Shown here in pieces: positions 7,463 through 16,407 of a stretch of DNA of 40,597 bases. A program made the position numbers and the translations under genes. Source of the stretch: Prochlorococcus sp. AG-347-L19 (GTDB lineage Bacteria > Cyanobacteriota > Cyanobacteriia > PCC-6307 > Cyanobiaceae); assembly GCA_003278895.1 (NCBI GenBank), contig QCCO01000009.1:1-40597 (forward strand), in the 5' to 3' direction. The notes under the pieces are model-generated. The model was not told the origin of the DNA. It ran no database searches and saw nothing but the letters and a program-made list of their open reading frames with translations. Each line of letters starts with the position of its first letter. Within the stretch, counting starts at the first letter, position 1.

Positions 7463-8182
7463 CTAAGATTTATATTTATAGATAATTTGGCAATATAAAA
7501 AATTAAAAAATTCTTTCAATGGGAAGAGTACATATGTTAAAGGGTTTGGACTGATTATTACTAAATAATTTTTTGAATTGGCTAAATCATAAATTTTTTT
7601 AGAAACAAATTTGGGACTCATTATTCCGAGAGGATTTAATTCTGATTTAAAAGGCCCTAAGATGATTTTTTTAATTATTAATTTTTTCTTTGTATTTTTG
7701 TCCAGTAGATTTTTTTTAAAAGAAACTAATTGACCAATAAGAGATTTACTAATCTCATATGACGGATTTAGAGCGGGTAATATTTCTGCTTCAGATGTGT
7801 TTATCCAAATCTCTTTTTTTATAAATGAATCACTTGTTAGAGCAATATCTTCAAATAAATTTAAGAATTTGAATTTGCTTAATGCATTTATCTCTATAGA
7901 TTTTTCATAATTGGAATTTTCTCTACTCAAATCATAGATACCATGGTTCAAAATTAAAATATCTATCTTTTCTAATTGCTTTTTTAATGATGACTCCTTC
8001 CCACATTCCCATGTAATCCATTCATTTGGGGATTCAAGATTTATTTCATAATTAGTTTTACTATGAGTAAATCCAATCACTTTATACCCTTTTTGACGAA
8101 ATAACTTTGTTAATTCTTTCCCTAGCGCACCTGAGGCTCCAGTAATCCCTATAGTTTTTTCGTTTTTAGTTGAATTTATCAT
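7463..8182 (-). CDS. Short-chain dehydrogenase, desaturase-free relative of a cyanobacterial fusion family
   Basis: This 239-residue Rossmann-fold oxidoreductase has the dinucleotide motif TGASGALG (14-21), NHG at 79-81 in place of NNAG, and a Ser-Tyr-Lys triad at S130, Y142 and K146. The late region, ILGPFKSELNPLG and NPLTYVLFPLKEFF, closely recalls the SDR half of the cyanobacterial family annotated as bifunctional sterol desaturase/short-chain dehydrogenase. Here the N-terminal desaturase half is absent, since the protein starts (ATG 8182) nine residues before the nucleotide-binding strand. The C-terminal hydrophobic segment may touch the membrane. The substrate is unknown, and the fusion comparison is from memory. 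Confidence 0.85.
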   Translation of the reverse strand: MINSTKNEKTIGITGASGALGKELTKLFRQKGYKVIGFTHSKTNYEINLESPNEWITWECGKESSLKKQLEKIDILILNHGIYDLSRENSNYEKSIEINALSKFKFLNLFEDIALTSDSFIKKEIWINTSEAEILPALNPSYEISKSLIGQLVSFKKNLLDKNTKKKLIIKKIILGPFKSELNPLGIMSPKFVSKKIYDLANSKNYLVIISPNPLTYVLFPLKEFFNFLYCQIIYKYKS

Positions 8183-8327
8183 TTTTAATGATTTTGATGA
8201 GATACCAAATAATAAAAATAAATTTTCAAAAAATTATTTATTTTTTATTTAATTAAAACTCATAAATAATTGTTTAGTTATGAAAAAAATATTATCTTGG
8301 ACCTATTGATAAATAATTTTACTAATT

Positions 8328-9437
8328 ATGAGCGATATATTATTAATTGGTTCATGTGAGCCATTTAGTGGTAAGTCTGCAATGGTTCTTGGGATAGCAA
8401 AAAGACTTTTACAGGAGAAAATAAAAGTACGCATAGGAAAACCTCTGGCAACATGTATTGAACTTACTAATCTTCCTTCAATGTCTTATGAAGGATTAAT
8501 AGATGATGATGTTAAGTTTATTGGATCTACATTAAATATCAGAGAAGAAAATTTAATTTCTTCAGTAGGGTTATTGGATAACATATCAGCTGAAAAAAGA
8601 ATCTTCAATAAAGACTTACTCCCAGGAAAAGGTTTTGATCAGATTGAAGGATTGGTGGATGATGATTTTGAAGGTCTTAATATTTTAGAGGCAGCTGGAA
8701 GTCTTCATGAAGGTATGATTTATGGCTTAAGTCTCCCACAACTAGCTAAAGATTTAGATGCGAAAGTTTTAATTGTGAACTTATGGGAAGATTGTAAAAG
8801 CGTGGATGCATTACTTGATGCGAAAAAACAATTAGGTGAGAACTTGGCTGGAGTGGTATTGAACGGTGTGCTGCCGCAAGAAGTTGAAAAAGTTAAAAAT
8901 GAAATAATACCTTCTCTTAAAGATCTGGATATTGAAGTGTTTGGGGTGATGCCTAAATCTCCACTGCTTAGAAGTGTCACCGTTGGTGAGCTCGTAAGAA
9001 GACTAGATGCCCAAGTAATTTGTTGCCCTGAAAAAGATCAATTACTTGTTGAAACCTTAAGTATTGGAGCAATGGGGGTAAATTCTGCAATGGAATTTTT
9101 TAGGAGAAGACGAAATATGGCTGTAGTCACTGGAGCTGATAGAACTGATATACAACTTGCTGCTTTGGAGGCTTCGACTCAGTGTCTTATTTTAACTGGT
9201 TTAGGAGACCCTTTGTCACAATTGATTCATAGAGCGGAAGAATTGGAAGTACCAATTTTAAAGGTGGGATTAGATACTCTTTCCTCTGTGGAAATTATTG
9301 AACAAGCTTTTGGTCATGTCAGAATACATGAATCAATTAAAGCTTCTTACGCTATTCAATTAGTTCAAGAGCATGTGAATCTAAAAAGAATTCTCGAAAA
9401 GATAGATTTTCCCTGCAATTTTTCAGATAAATGCTAA
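8328..9437 (+). CDS. Phosphotransacetylase-family P-loop/DRTGG protein
   Basis: The 369-residue protein has two recognisable parts. Residues 1 to about 210 form a BioD/CobB-like P-loop ATPase with LIGSCEPFSGKSA (Walker A, GKS at 15-17) and ILEAAGSLHEGM. Residues about 215-330 form a DRTGG domain (SPLLRSVTVGELVRRLDAQV and later VVTGADRTDIQLAALE). This is the plan of the N-terminal region of long phosphotransacetylases, but the acyltransferase domain is missing, so catalysis of acetyl transfer should not be assumed. Such stand-alone proteins are conserved in cyanobacteria without a settled role. A SLOG/DprA-like gene follows after 25 bases. Confidence 0.82.
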   Translation: MSDILLIGSCEPFSGKSAMVLGIAKRLLQEKIKVRIGKPLATCIELTNLPSMSYEGLIDDDVKFIGSTLNIREENLISSVGLLDNISAEKRIFNKDLLPGKGFDQIEGLVDDDFEGLNILEAAGSLHEGMIYGLSLPQLAKDLDAKVLIVNLWEDCKSVDALLDAKKQLGENLAGVVLNGVLPQEVEKVKNEIIPSLKDLDIEVFGVMPKSPLLRSVTVGELVRRLDAQVICCPEKDQLLVETLSIGAMGVNSAMEFFRRRRNMAVVTGADRTDIQLAALEASTQCLILTGLGDPLSQLIHRAEELEVPILKVGLDTLSSVEIIEQAFGHVRIHESIKASYAIQLVQEHVNLKRILEKIDFPCNFSDKC

Positions 9438-9462
9438 TTTCAAATATAGGAACTTTATTATT

Positions 9463-9975
9463 TTGAGCCGTTCTTTAGATTTACCAGCAACTGAAGGTGT
9501 TGATGCCTTAGCTCAAGAACTTGCAAAACTCCAAGATAATGGGAAAAGGAGGATTGCTTTTTTGGGTAGTAGACATGTACCTGTTGTCGATGTTCACTTA
9601 ATTGAGTTGATAGCAAGGTCGTTAGCAGAGGAAGGACATAATATCCTTACTTCTGGATCTCAAGGAGTTAATTCGGCAGTTATTCGAGCTGTCTTAGATA
9701 TTAATCCATCACTTTTAACCGTTTTATTACCACAAAGTCTTGACAGGCAAATACCTGAAATAAAGGATCAACTTGAAAGGGTTATGCATTTGGTAGAAAA
9801 AAGTGAAAATGATGAATTACCTTTGCCACTGGCTAGCAGTCTTTGTAATCAAGAAATAATTACTAGGTGCGATCAATTAATATGCTTTGCCTTTCACGAT
9901 AGTGAAACTTTGCTAAATAGTTGTAGATGCGCGGAAGAAATGGGGAAAGTGGTTAGTTTGTTATTTTTTGATTAA
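9463..9975 (+). CDS. SLOG/DprA-like Rossmann protein
   Basis: The 170-residue protein has the core of the DprA/LOG superfamily: RRIAFLGSRHVPVVDVHLIE, then LAEEGHNILTSGSQGVNSAVIRAVL, which matches the ligand-binding GxxxG...GADxxA region of DprA, then a late strand with CDQLICFAFHDSETLLN. It is only the Rossmann domain; the SAM and winged-helix parts of full DprA are absent. DprA loads RecA on incoming ssDNA, while other SLOG proteins bind nucleotide signals, so the function here is open. TTG 9463 is the only start in a fitting place, preceded by ATAGGAAC. It is probably co-transcribed with the P-loop/DRTGG gene. Confidence 0.78.
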   Translation: MSRSLDLPATEGVDALAQELAKLQDNGKRRIAFLGSRHVPVVDVHLIELIARSLAEEGHNILTSGSQGVNSAVIRAVLDINPSLLTVLLPQSLDRQIPEIKDQLERVMHLVEKSENDELPLPLASSLCNQEIITRCDQLICFAFHDSETLLNSCRCAEEMGKVVSLLFFD

Positions 9976-10041
9976 ATAAATCTATTTCCCCTTATTAAAA
10001 GATGATTTATGCTAAAAATATTTAGCGTTTGATAATTTACT

Positions 10042-10539
10042 ATGGCAGAAAGTTTTTCATTTGATGTAGTCTCTGATTTTGATAGACAGGAATTAGTCAA
10101 TGCTTTGGATCAAGTAAAAAGGGAAATTTCTCAGCGCTACGATCTTAAGGGCACAGATACTTCAGTTGATTTAGATAAAGAAAATATTTTTATAATCACC
10201 AATAGCGAACTAACCTTAAATGCTGTCAATGACATAATTAGACAAAAGGCAATAAAAAGGAACTTATCTTTAAAAATATTTGACTACGGTGAAATTGAAA
10301 TGGTGAGTGGTAATAAAGTAAAACAGGCAATATTATTAAAACAAGGCATTAAACAAGAAATTGCAAAAAAAATCAGCAAAAATATTAGAGATCAAATAAA
10401 AAAAATTAATGTAAGTATTAATGGAGAAACACTCAGAGTTGCTAGTAAGAGTAAAAATGATCTTCAATTAGCAATTAAGCTTGTTAGTGAATTGGAGGAG
10501 TCTCTGAATATTCCTCTAAAAGCTAATAACTTTAGATAA
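10042..10539 (+). CDS. YajQ family nucleotide-binding protein
   Basis: The 165-residue protein is full length for YajQ (UPF0234). It begins with SFSFDVVSDFDRQELVNALDQ, followed by REISQRYDLKGTDTSVDLDK, both highly characteristic of the family. The fold is two ferredoxin-like halves, and members in other bacteria bind cyclic di-GMP or RNA. No membrane or export signal is present. The start is ATG 10042, 66 bases after the SLOG gene. A 69-residue unknown gene follows after 28 bases. The family assignment is firm; the ligand in this organism is not known. Confidence 0.93.
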   Translation: MAESFSFDVVSDFDRQELVNALDQVKREISQRYDLKGTDTSVDLDKENIFIITNSELTLNAVNDIIRQKAIKRNLSLKIFDYGEIEMVSGNKVKQAILLKQGIKQEIAKKISKNIRDQIKKINVSINGETLRVASKSKNDLQLAIKLVSELEESLNIPLKANNFR

Positions 10540-10567
10540 AATCTTTATTAAGGTTAACTTTTTAAAT

Positions 10568-10777
10568 ATGGCAGATTATTCAGAATCTCTCATTAAATCA
10601 TTGATTAAGAAAGTAAAAGAATATCCTCGTTTTTCAAAAGATGAAATAGAGAAATTTTGTTGGATGGCGGTACATGAGCATAAACATGGCGTTTTACCAT
10701 CTGAATATGACATTAGGGAGATAGATGAGGACCTTTATTTAGAACTTTTGCAAGAAAGTAAATCAAATTTCCTTTAA
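10568..10777 (+). CDS. Small conserved protein, function unknown
   Basis: I do not recognise this 69-residue protein. It starts at ATG 10568 and is hydrophilic and probably helical, with an aromatic/His-rich centre (KFCWMAVHEHKHG) and an acidic C-terminus (REIDEDLYLELLQESK). There is no signal peptide or membrane segment. The clustered His and Cys could bind a metal, but this is not a known motif. Position, direction and the 28-base spacing suggest co-transcription with the yajQ-like gene. Normal codon bias and a defined end support coding. Confidence 0.65.
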   Translation: MADYSESLIKSLIKKVKEYPRFSKDEIEKFCWMAVHEHKHGVLPSEYDIREIDEDLYLELLQESKSNFL

Positions 10778-10885
10778 ATAAAATCTATAATTATTTTTCA
10801 ATTATTAAAAAAATATTTTAATTAAATGTCTTATTAATGCACTAATTAGTCTATTTAAATATGATTGATTAAAAGAAAAAATTTA

Positions 10886-11689
10886 ATGTCAACTTCCTTT
10901 AAAAATGTAACACCAACAGGTCCTGGTGGTACAGCAACATTATTAATTGTATTGTCTTTTACAGGTTTTCTTTTGCTCACCCAATCTTTATTTGTTGTCC
11001 CCTCTGGACAAGTCGCAGTTGTTACAACATTAGGGAAAGTAAGTGGCCCTTCTAGGAGAGCTGGTTTAAACTTTAAAATTCCATTTGTTCAGTCTGTATA
11101 TCCATTTGATATAAAAACTCAAGTTCAACCTGAAAAATTTGAAACTTTAACTAAAGATCTTCAGGTTATTAGGGCTACAGCAACTGTCAAGTATTCAGTA
11201 AAACCTAATGAAGCAGGAAGAATATTTGCAACAATTGCAAGCAGAAATAGTGATGTTTATCAAAAAATTGTTCAGCCATCTTTACTAAAAGCTCTAAAAT
11301 CGGTCTTTTCTCAATATGAGTTAGAAACAATAGCTACTGAATTCGCTGTAATTTCTGAAAAAGTAGGTGATACCGTTGCGCAAGAACTTAATTCATTCGA
11401 TTATGTAGATGTTAAAAGTTTAGATCTTACTGGATTAGAGATTGCCGAAGAATATAGAGCTGCAATTGAACAAAAGCAAATAGCTGGTCAGCAACTACTA
11501 AGAGCAAAGACAGAAGTAGAAATTGCTGAACAAGAAGCACTTAGGTACGAGACATTAAATAGAAGCCTCGACGATCAGGTACTTTTCAAATTATTTCTTG
11601 ATAAATGGGATGGTAGTACACAAGTTGTTCCAGGACTCCCAGGGTCAGAAGGAGGTAGTCCCCCAGTAATAGTTGGAGGTAGAAGATAA
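10886..11689 (+). CDS. Prohibitin-like SPFH domain membrane protein
   Basis: From ATG 10886 the protein has 267 residues. A single N-terminal membrane helix (about 17-35) is followed by VVPSGQVAVVTTLGKVSGPSRR and GLNFKIPFVQSVYPFDIKTQ, the hallmark start of the SPFH/prohibitin domain. The C-terminal part is a long Glu/Ala-rich coiled coil (EEYRAAIEQKQIAGQQLLRA). Prohibitin-like proteins form large ring complexes on bacterial, thylakoid or mitochondrial membranes and affect membrane proteases and organisation. A TTG seven codons upstream (10865) is in frame but adds only basic residues, so I prefer the ATG. A hairpin-rich tail follows the stop. Confidence 0.9.
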   Translation: MSTSFKNVTPTGPGGTATLLIVLSFTGFLLLTQSLFVVPSGQVAVVTTLGKVSGPSRRAGLNFKIPFVQSVYPFDIKTQVQPEKFETLTKDLQVIRATATVKYSVKPNEAGRIFATIASRNSDVYQKIVQPSLLKALKSVFSQYELETIATEFAVISEKVGDTVAQELNSFDYVDVKSLDLTGLEIAEEYRAAIEQKQIAGQQLLRAKTEVEIAEQEALRYETLNRSLDDQVLFKLFLDKWDGSTQVVPGLPGSEGGSPPVIVGGRR

Positions 11690-11760
11690 TTTTTAAATTA
11701 TCTTCCAAAATTTTAATTATTCACTTATTTAAAAAAAGATAAGTAAATGATTATTTTTTT
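11682..11760. terminator. Probable bidirectional terminator between prohibitin-like gene and hemL
   Basis: Two stem-loops lie between these convergent genes. The first is a perfect 11-base inverted repeat, GAAGATAATTT (11682-11692) with AAATTATCTTC (11695-11705), which spans the prohibitin stop codon. The second is ACTTAT (11723-11728) with ATAAGT (11739-11744), followed by a T-rich run at 11751-11760. A-rich bases on the opposite side would serve hemL. Stems are AT-rich and no energy was computed. Confidence 0.5.
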
Positions 11761-13052
11761 ATTAAATTAAAAGACTTGTCGAAAGCCTCGATAGTTTTAT
11801 CAATTTCTTCTTCGCTGTGAGCTAGTGATGTGAAACCGGCTTCGAAGGGACTGGGGGCTAAGTAAATTCCTTGTTGAAGCATTTCACTATGCAACTTACC
11901 AAAAAGTTCGGCATTATTTGTTTTGGCTTCATCAAAGTTTCTAACAGGCCCATCACATAAGAAAAATCCAAACATAGCGCTTACATTTCCACCGTTAATA
12001 GCGATACCGTTATTTTCTGCAGACTGAATTATACCTTCAATTAATCTAGAAGTTATTGACTCTAGTTTATCGTATGTACCATCTTGTTTGAGCAGTTCAA
12101 GAGTTTTTATTCCAGCAGTCATTGCGAGTGGATTACCACTCAAAGTACCTGCTTGGTATACCGGTCCAGAAGGAGCTACCATTGACATTATTTCTTTCTT
12201 ACCTCCGTAGGCTCCAACAGGTAATCCTCCACCAATAACTTTCCCAAGGGTGGTTAAATCAGGAGTAACCCCAAACTTTTCTTGAGCGCCTCCATAACTT
12301 ATTCTGAATCCAGTCATAACTTCGTCAAAAACTAATAAGGAGCCATTCTCTGTAGTTAATTCTCTTAATCCTTCCAAAAATCCAGGTTCTGGAGTAATAA
12401 ATCCAGCATTGCCAACAATAGGTTCGAGTATCACACCAGAAATGGCATCAGGATTTTCAGAAAATAATTTTTTTACTGCTTCTAGGTCGTTGTAGGGAGC
12501 AGTTAGAGTGTTGGCAGTTGTTGACCTTGGAACACCTGGAGAATCTGGTAAACCTAGAGTGGCTACACCTGATCCCGCCTTTACTAAAAACATATCTGCA
12601 TGCCCGTGATAGCAACCGTCAAATTTAATTACTTTATCTCTCCCAGTAAATGCTCGCATAAGTCTTAAAACAGCCATGCATGCTTCAGTTCCACTATTAA
12701 CAAATCTAACCATTTCTACAGATGGGACTGCATCAATTACCATTTCAGCAAGTTTGTTCTCTAGAACGCATGGAGCACCAAAGCTTGTACCTTTCTCGAT
12801 TGCTTCTTGTAATGCCGTTGTAACTTCAGGGTGGGCATGGCCACATATGGCCGGCCCCCAGCTTCCTATATAGTCAATATATCTATTTCCATCAATGTCC
12901 CAAGCAAAGGGCCCTTTGACTCTATCAAAAACGATTGGTTGGCCTCCTACAGACTTAAAAGCTCTTACTGGAGAGCTAACTCCTCCAGGCATTAGTTGTT
13001 TGGCGGCAGAGAAAATTTCTTCTGATTTGGTGTAATTTAATATGTCAGTCAC
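11751..13052 (-). CDS. hemL: Glutamate-1-semialdehyde 2,1-aminomutase
   Basis: This PLP enzyme converts glutamate-1-semialdehyde to 5-aminolevulinate, the last step of the C5 pathway that supplies chlorophyll, haem and corrinoids. The 433 residues match the family length. The PLP lysine is K271 in [18 protein letters not shown], and the cofactor-ring aspartate is D243 in [10 protein letters not shown]. The substrate side shows [10 protein letters not shown] and [20 protein letters not shown]. The start codon is GTG at 13052, because no ATG lies near the conserved N-terminus. It feeds the same pathway as hemC at 23073. A 228-base AT-rich gap separates it from xthA upstream. Confidence 0.97.
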   Translation of the reverse strand: MTDILNYTKSEEIFSAAKQLMPGGVSSPVRAFKSVGGQPIVFDRVKGPFAWDIDGNRYIDYIGSWGPAICGHAHPEVTTALQEAIEKGTSFGAPCVLENKLAEMVIDAVPSVEMVRFVNSGTEACMAVLRLMRAFTGRDKVIKFDGCYHGHADMFLVKAGSGVATLGLPDSPGVPRSTTANTLTAPYNDLEAVKKLFSENPDAISGVILEPIVGNAGFITPEPGFLEGLRELTTENGSLLVFDEVMTGFRISYGGAQEKFGVTPDLTTLGKVIGGGLPVGAYGGKKEIMSMVAPSGPVYQAGTLSGNPLAMTAGIKTLELLKQDGTYDKLESITSRLIEGIIQSAENNGIAINGGNVSAMFGFFLCDGPVRNFDEAKTNNAELFGKLHSEMLQQGIYLAPSPFEAGFTSLAHSEEEIDKTIEAFDKSFNLIKK

Positions 13053-13280
13053 AATTTAACTAAATGATGTTTTGAGAAAAATTTTGTCATGTTCTAAATT
13101 AGAAATAAGTAAAAATTTTGTCAATCAGATTGAAATTCTACATTATGATATTTTTATTGCGATAGTTGGGATTGTAAATTATTAAATTTTAAATAAATCA
13201 TAATATATAGCAATACTATTTTTGATAACTCTTTATTAACAAGCATTTTCAGGCATTAAAAAAATTTATTTTTTTTTAAT

Positions 13281-14126
13281 TTATATTTCGAAGAAATTAT
13301 CCTCATCCTCAAAAAAATCTTCATTTATGTCGTTTAAATTAAGATCTATCATTACTGGGACATGATCGCTTGGACGTAAATTACCCCTAGGTGAACAGTC
13401 TATGACACAACTTTTAAGTTTTGAAGACAGTTCTTCACTAATATATATATGGTCTATTCTCCAACCTTTATTTAATTCAAATGCGTTATTACGGTAATCC
13501 CACCAACTCCAATGACCAGTATTGCCTTCAAAAATCCTGAAAGAATCAATTAATCTTTTTTTCAGAACATTATTTAGTGCATTTCTCTCTATCTCAGATG
13601 CCATTATTCCTCCTTCATATTTCTTTGGATCATGAATATCTAAGTTAGTTGGAGCAATATTAAAATCACCCATAAGGCATATTAATTCTCCTTTTTTTTC
13701 TTGCGCATCCAAAAATGAAGCTAAACAATTCAACCAATTAATTTTGTATTCGAACTTACTAGATTCCAAAGAAGAACCGTTTGGTACATAGACATTTATG
13801 ATTTTAATACCATTAATATCAGCAGAAATTAATCTTTTTTGATCTAGAAAAATTTCGACATTCTGATTAGCATCGCTACAATCGAAGAATCCTTTATTAA
13901 CATTTTCTGGCTTTATTTTAGAAATAATAGCCACACCATTATATGATTTTTGCCCATAGATCTCTACAAAATATCCTAATTTTTCAAAAGGCTCAACAGG
14001 GAAACTAGCATCAATCACTTTTGTTTCCTGCAAACATAGGATATCTGGATTGTTTAGATTAATCCAATCTATTATTTGTGAAAGTCTTGTTCTGATAGAG
14101 TTAACATTCCAAGTCGCTATTAACAA
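13281..14126 (-). CDS. xthA: Exodeoxyribonuclease III / AP endonuclease
   Basis: The enzyme cleaves DNA at abasic sites and trims 3' ends in base excision repair. The 281-residue protein has the full motif set of the exonuclease III family: ATWNVNSIRTR at the start, LCLQETKV with the metal-binding Glu, YNGVAIISK, INVYVPNGSS, GDFNIAPTNLDIHDP with Asp and Asn of the active site, WSWWDYR, WRIDHIYIS and SDHVPV with the catalytic His near the end. TTG at 14126 is the only start available before an in-frame stop four codons further upstream (TAA before TTTGGTAGAAAT). The acidic Phe/Glu/Asp tail after residue 265 is unremarkable. Confidence 0.96.
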   Translation of the reverse strand: MLIATWNVNSIRTRLSQIIDWINLNNPDILCLQETKVIDASFPVEPFEKLGYFVEIYGQKSYNGVAIISKIKPENVNKGFFDCSDANQNVEIFLDQKRLISADINGIKIINVYVPNGSSLESSKFEYKINWLNCLASFLDAQEKKGELICLMGDFNIAPTNLDIHDPKKYEGGIMASEIERNALNNVLKKRLIDSFRIFEGNTGHWSWWDYRNNAFELNKGWRIDHIYISEELSSKLKSCVIDCSPRGNLRPSDHVPVMIDLNLNDINEDFFEDEDNFFEI

Positions 14127-14197
14127 ATTTCTACCAAATTATGTAAGATTAAGTTAGCAGAAAATCTTTTCGTTAAAGAATTTTGAAATTAAATAAA

Positions 14198-14482
14198 ATG
14201 AAAAATTATTTTTGCAAATACCTTCCCAAACCAATAGCTTTTGTAATCTTTTTTATTTTGATAATTTCCTTCAAAGGTGATTACTTAAATGCAGAATATT
14301 TGTTTGAAGAATTAGAAATCGATACCTCAACCAAAACGGAAGAGGATAGCTCAGTTATTCCAACCAATCCATTTGAACTTGTGGAAATGATTAGGAGACA
14401 AAATAGCATGAATGATGCGACTAATCCTTCTGATGCTATTGACGATGCGTTAAAGTCTTTTAATAGTTTGGAGGAAAAATAA
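14198..14482 (+). CDS. Small exported protein, function unknown
   Basis: I do not recognise a family. From ATG 14198 the protein has 94 residues. Residues 1-32 look like a signal peptide or membrane anchor: a basic start (KNYFCKYLPK), a hydrophobic run (IAFVIFFILIISF) and an end around YLNAEY. The remainder is acidic and Asn/Asp/Ser-rich, with NPFELVEMIRRQNSM and DDALKSFNSLEEK probably helical. A TTG five codons upstream (14183) is in frame, but the ATG fits the signal peptide better. It is divergent from xthA, and a second unknown gene follows after 40 bases on the same strand. Confidence 0.65.
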   Translation: MKNYFCKYLPKPIAFVIFFILIISFKGDYLNAEYLFEELEIDTSTKTEEDSSVIPTNPFELVEMIRRQNSMNDATNPSDAIDDALKSFNSLEEK

Positions 14483-14522
14483 GAAATTTAATACGATAAA
14501 TTGTTATTCTCAAATTTTTAAT

Positions 14523-15122
14523 ATGTTAAAAAACCCTATCCCAAAAGTTACTAACCAACTGCAGCACAGAGCAATCGGTATTATTAACGGTAAATTTACT
14601 CCTCATGGCAGTGATCATTTAAATAGAGGTTTTTTAACTGACAATAAAGGCGAAAAAATTGAAACAGTAATACTAGGTAAAGCATTATCACTTTTAAAAA
14701 AGCATATTGATTTAAAGAAAAGTTATTATTGGATTGTTTACCCAAAGAATAAAGATACTCAAAACTTGCATTTACAGGTTGCAGGCATCTGGGATCCTTA
14801 TCAACTAAATGATTTCCCAAATGATTCTTCAAAAACTAACTTTTCAAAATTATTAGAAGAATTAGATCTAAAAGATAATTATTTTTCTGTTAGAGGAGAA
14901 TTAGTTTTTGTCAACACTCAGAAGAAAGAAATTGTTATTAAGATCTGCTCCGCTATAAAGTCAAGAAATTTAAAAAATAAAAATTTTAAATTAGTCATAA
15001 AAGGCGAGCTTTCACTTGAACTTCTTCATAGTTTTGTAAGTTTAGATATCAACAGAGATGGAAATTCCTTGAAACTCATAAAGTACGCAGTGATTGAAAA
15101 AAATCTTTCTGAAAATAACTAG
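14523..15122 (+). CDS. Conserved cyanobacterial hypothetical protein
   Basis: The 199-residue protein starts at ATG 14523. It is soluble and rich in Lys, Asn and Leu. Visible blocks are QLQHRAIGIINGKFTPHG, KKSYYWIVYPKNKDTQNLHLQVAGIW and DNYFSVRGELVFVNTQKKEIVIKI, with alternating hydrophobics that suggest a beta-rich domain of the kind seen in proteins of unknown function. No catalytic motif is evident. The position just ahead of larC (52 bases) and behind a small exported protein suggests a common transcript, though the spacings are not tight enough to be sure. Confidence 0.7.
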   Translation: MLKNPIPKVTNQLQHRAIGIINGKFTPHGSDHLNRGFLTDNKGEKIETVILGKALSLLKKHIDLKKSYYWIVYPKNKDTQNLHLQVAGIWDPYQLNDFPNDSSKTNFSKLLEELDLKDNYFSVRGELVFVNTQKKEIVIKICSAIKSRNLKNKNFKLVIKGELSLELLHSFVSLDINRDGNSLKLIKYAVIEKNLSENN

Positions 15123-15174
15123 AATGAAAGGTTAATTTTCAACGTAATTTTACTAATCAAGAAATCTTTGATTT

Positions 15175-16407
15175 ATGGAAGATATTTTAATTGAATGTTC
15201 TCCTGGCATCTCTGGAGATATGTTGTTAGGAGCTTTTTATGATTTAGGGGTACCTAAAAAAGTCATTGAACAACCGCTTATTGATCTTGGATTAAAGAAT
15301 CTATATCAACTAGAGTTTAAAGAATCAAAAAGTTGTTCAATTCGAGGGATCAAGGCAAAGGTTAATTGTATTGAAGGTAGTCCTATCAAAAGAACTTGGA
15401 GAAGTATTAGAGAACTTATTTTAAATGGCCATTTAGAAGATAAATTAAAAAAAATAATATATGAAGTATTTAAATCTTTGGCAATTGCGGAGGCAAAAGT
15501 TCATGGCATCAAATCAGAGGATGTTCATTTTCATGAAATTGGAGCTATAGATTCATTGGTAGATATCATTGGAGTATGTGCTGCATTGAATTACTTAAAT
15601 CCAAAGGAGGTTTATTGTAATGAACCAATGTTGGGGAGTGGTTTTGTTCAAACTGAACATGGAAAATTATCTGTTCCACCGCCTGCTGTAATAGAGCTAA
15701 TAAGACAAAAAAATATCAAGGTTTTATCTAACCTTGACTCAATGGAGGGTGAACTCTCGACTCCAACTGGCATTGCTTTACTCGCTAATTTAGTCGACTA
15801 TCTTGAACCCCCTTCAAAATATTCTATTAACTCTTATGGAGTAGGTATTGGTAACTTAAAATTCCCATGCCCTAATTTGGTGAGAGTTTATAAAATTACT
15901 TCATTTGAGAAACCTTCTGTTAACGATAATGAACAAATTAATCCAAAGTGTGAAGAGATATCTATTCAAGAAGCGTGGATTGATGACCAAACACCTGAAG
16001 ATATCTCTAATTTTGCTGAGAAACTTAGAAATGAGGGAGCTTACGACGTTTCTTATCAAGCTATCAATATGAAAAAAAATAGAATTGGATTTTGTATTCA
16101 AGTCATCTTGCCTATAGAGAAGAAAGAATTTTTCAGGCGATTATGGTTTGATTATTCCAATACTATTGGGGTTCGTGAAAGGACTCAATCTAGGTGGACT
16201 TTACTTAGACGAAGAGGAGAATGTTCAACTACTTTTGGAAATATAAAAGTCAAACAAACTTTGAAACCAGATGGATCGATAACTTTGAAACCAGAAAATG
16301 ATGAGGTTTTGAGATTAACATTAAAGCATAAAATATCAACTTACGAAATTAGAAAAAAGATAAAAGAGTCAAGTAAGAATTTTAAAGCATTTGAAAACTG
16401 GAAATGA
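15175..16407 (+). CDS. larC: LarC-like nickel insertion protein (UPF0272)
   Basis: LarC inserts nickel into the pincer cofactor of lactate racemase, using CTP. This 410-residue protein is full length and uninterrupted, unlike the lactobacillus gene, which is read as two segments through a programmed frameshift. The family start is CSPGISGDMLLGAFYDLG, and HFHEIGAIDSLVDIIG (118-133) carries the His/Glu likely to bind metal. PTGIALLANL and the C-terminal domain near FRRLWFDYSNTIGVRERTQSRW are also typical. No larA, larB or larE lies in the window, so the physiological client is unknown. Its TGA overlaps the ATG of the next gene as ATGA, indicating translational coupling. Confidence 0.88.
   Translation: MEDILIECSPGISGDMLLGAFYDLGVPKKVIEQPLIDLGLKNLYQLEFKESKSCSIRGIKAKVNCIEGSPIKRTWRSIRELILNGHLEDKLKKIIYEVFKSLAIAEAKVHGIKSEDVHFHEIGAIDSLVDIIGVCAALNYLNPKEVYCNEPMLGSGFVQTEHGKLSVPPPAVIELIRQKNIKVLSNLDSMEGELSTPTGIALLANLVDYLEPPSKYSINSYGVGIGNLKFPCPNLVRVYKITSFEKPSVNDNEQINPKCEEISIQEAWIDDQTPEDISNFAEKLRNEGAYDVSYQAINMKKNRIGFCIQVILPIEKKEFFRRLWFDYSNTIGVRERTQSRWTLLRRRGECSTTFGNIKVKQTLKPDGSITLKPENDEVLRLTLKHKISTYEIRKKIKESSKNFKAFENWK

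Noticed and set aside
13053-13280. Small RNA or gene in the hemL-xthA gap
   Set aside because: The 228 bases are very AT-rich, with only poly-A/poly-T near-repeats and no convincing ORF or stable stem; they probably just hold the hemL leader and the xthA tail.
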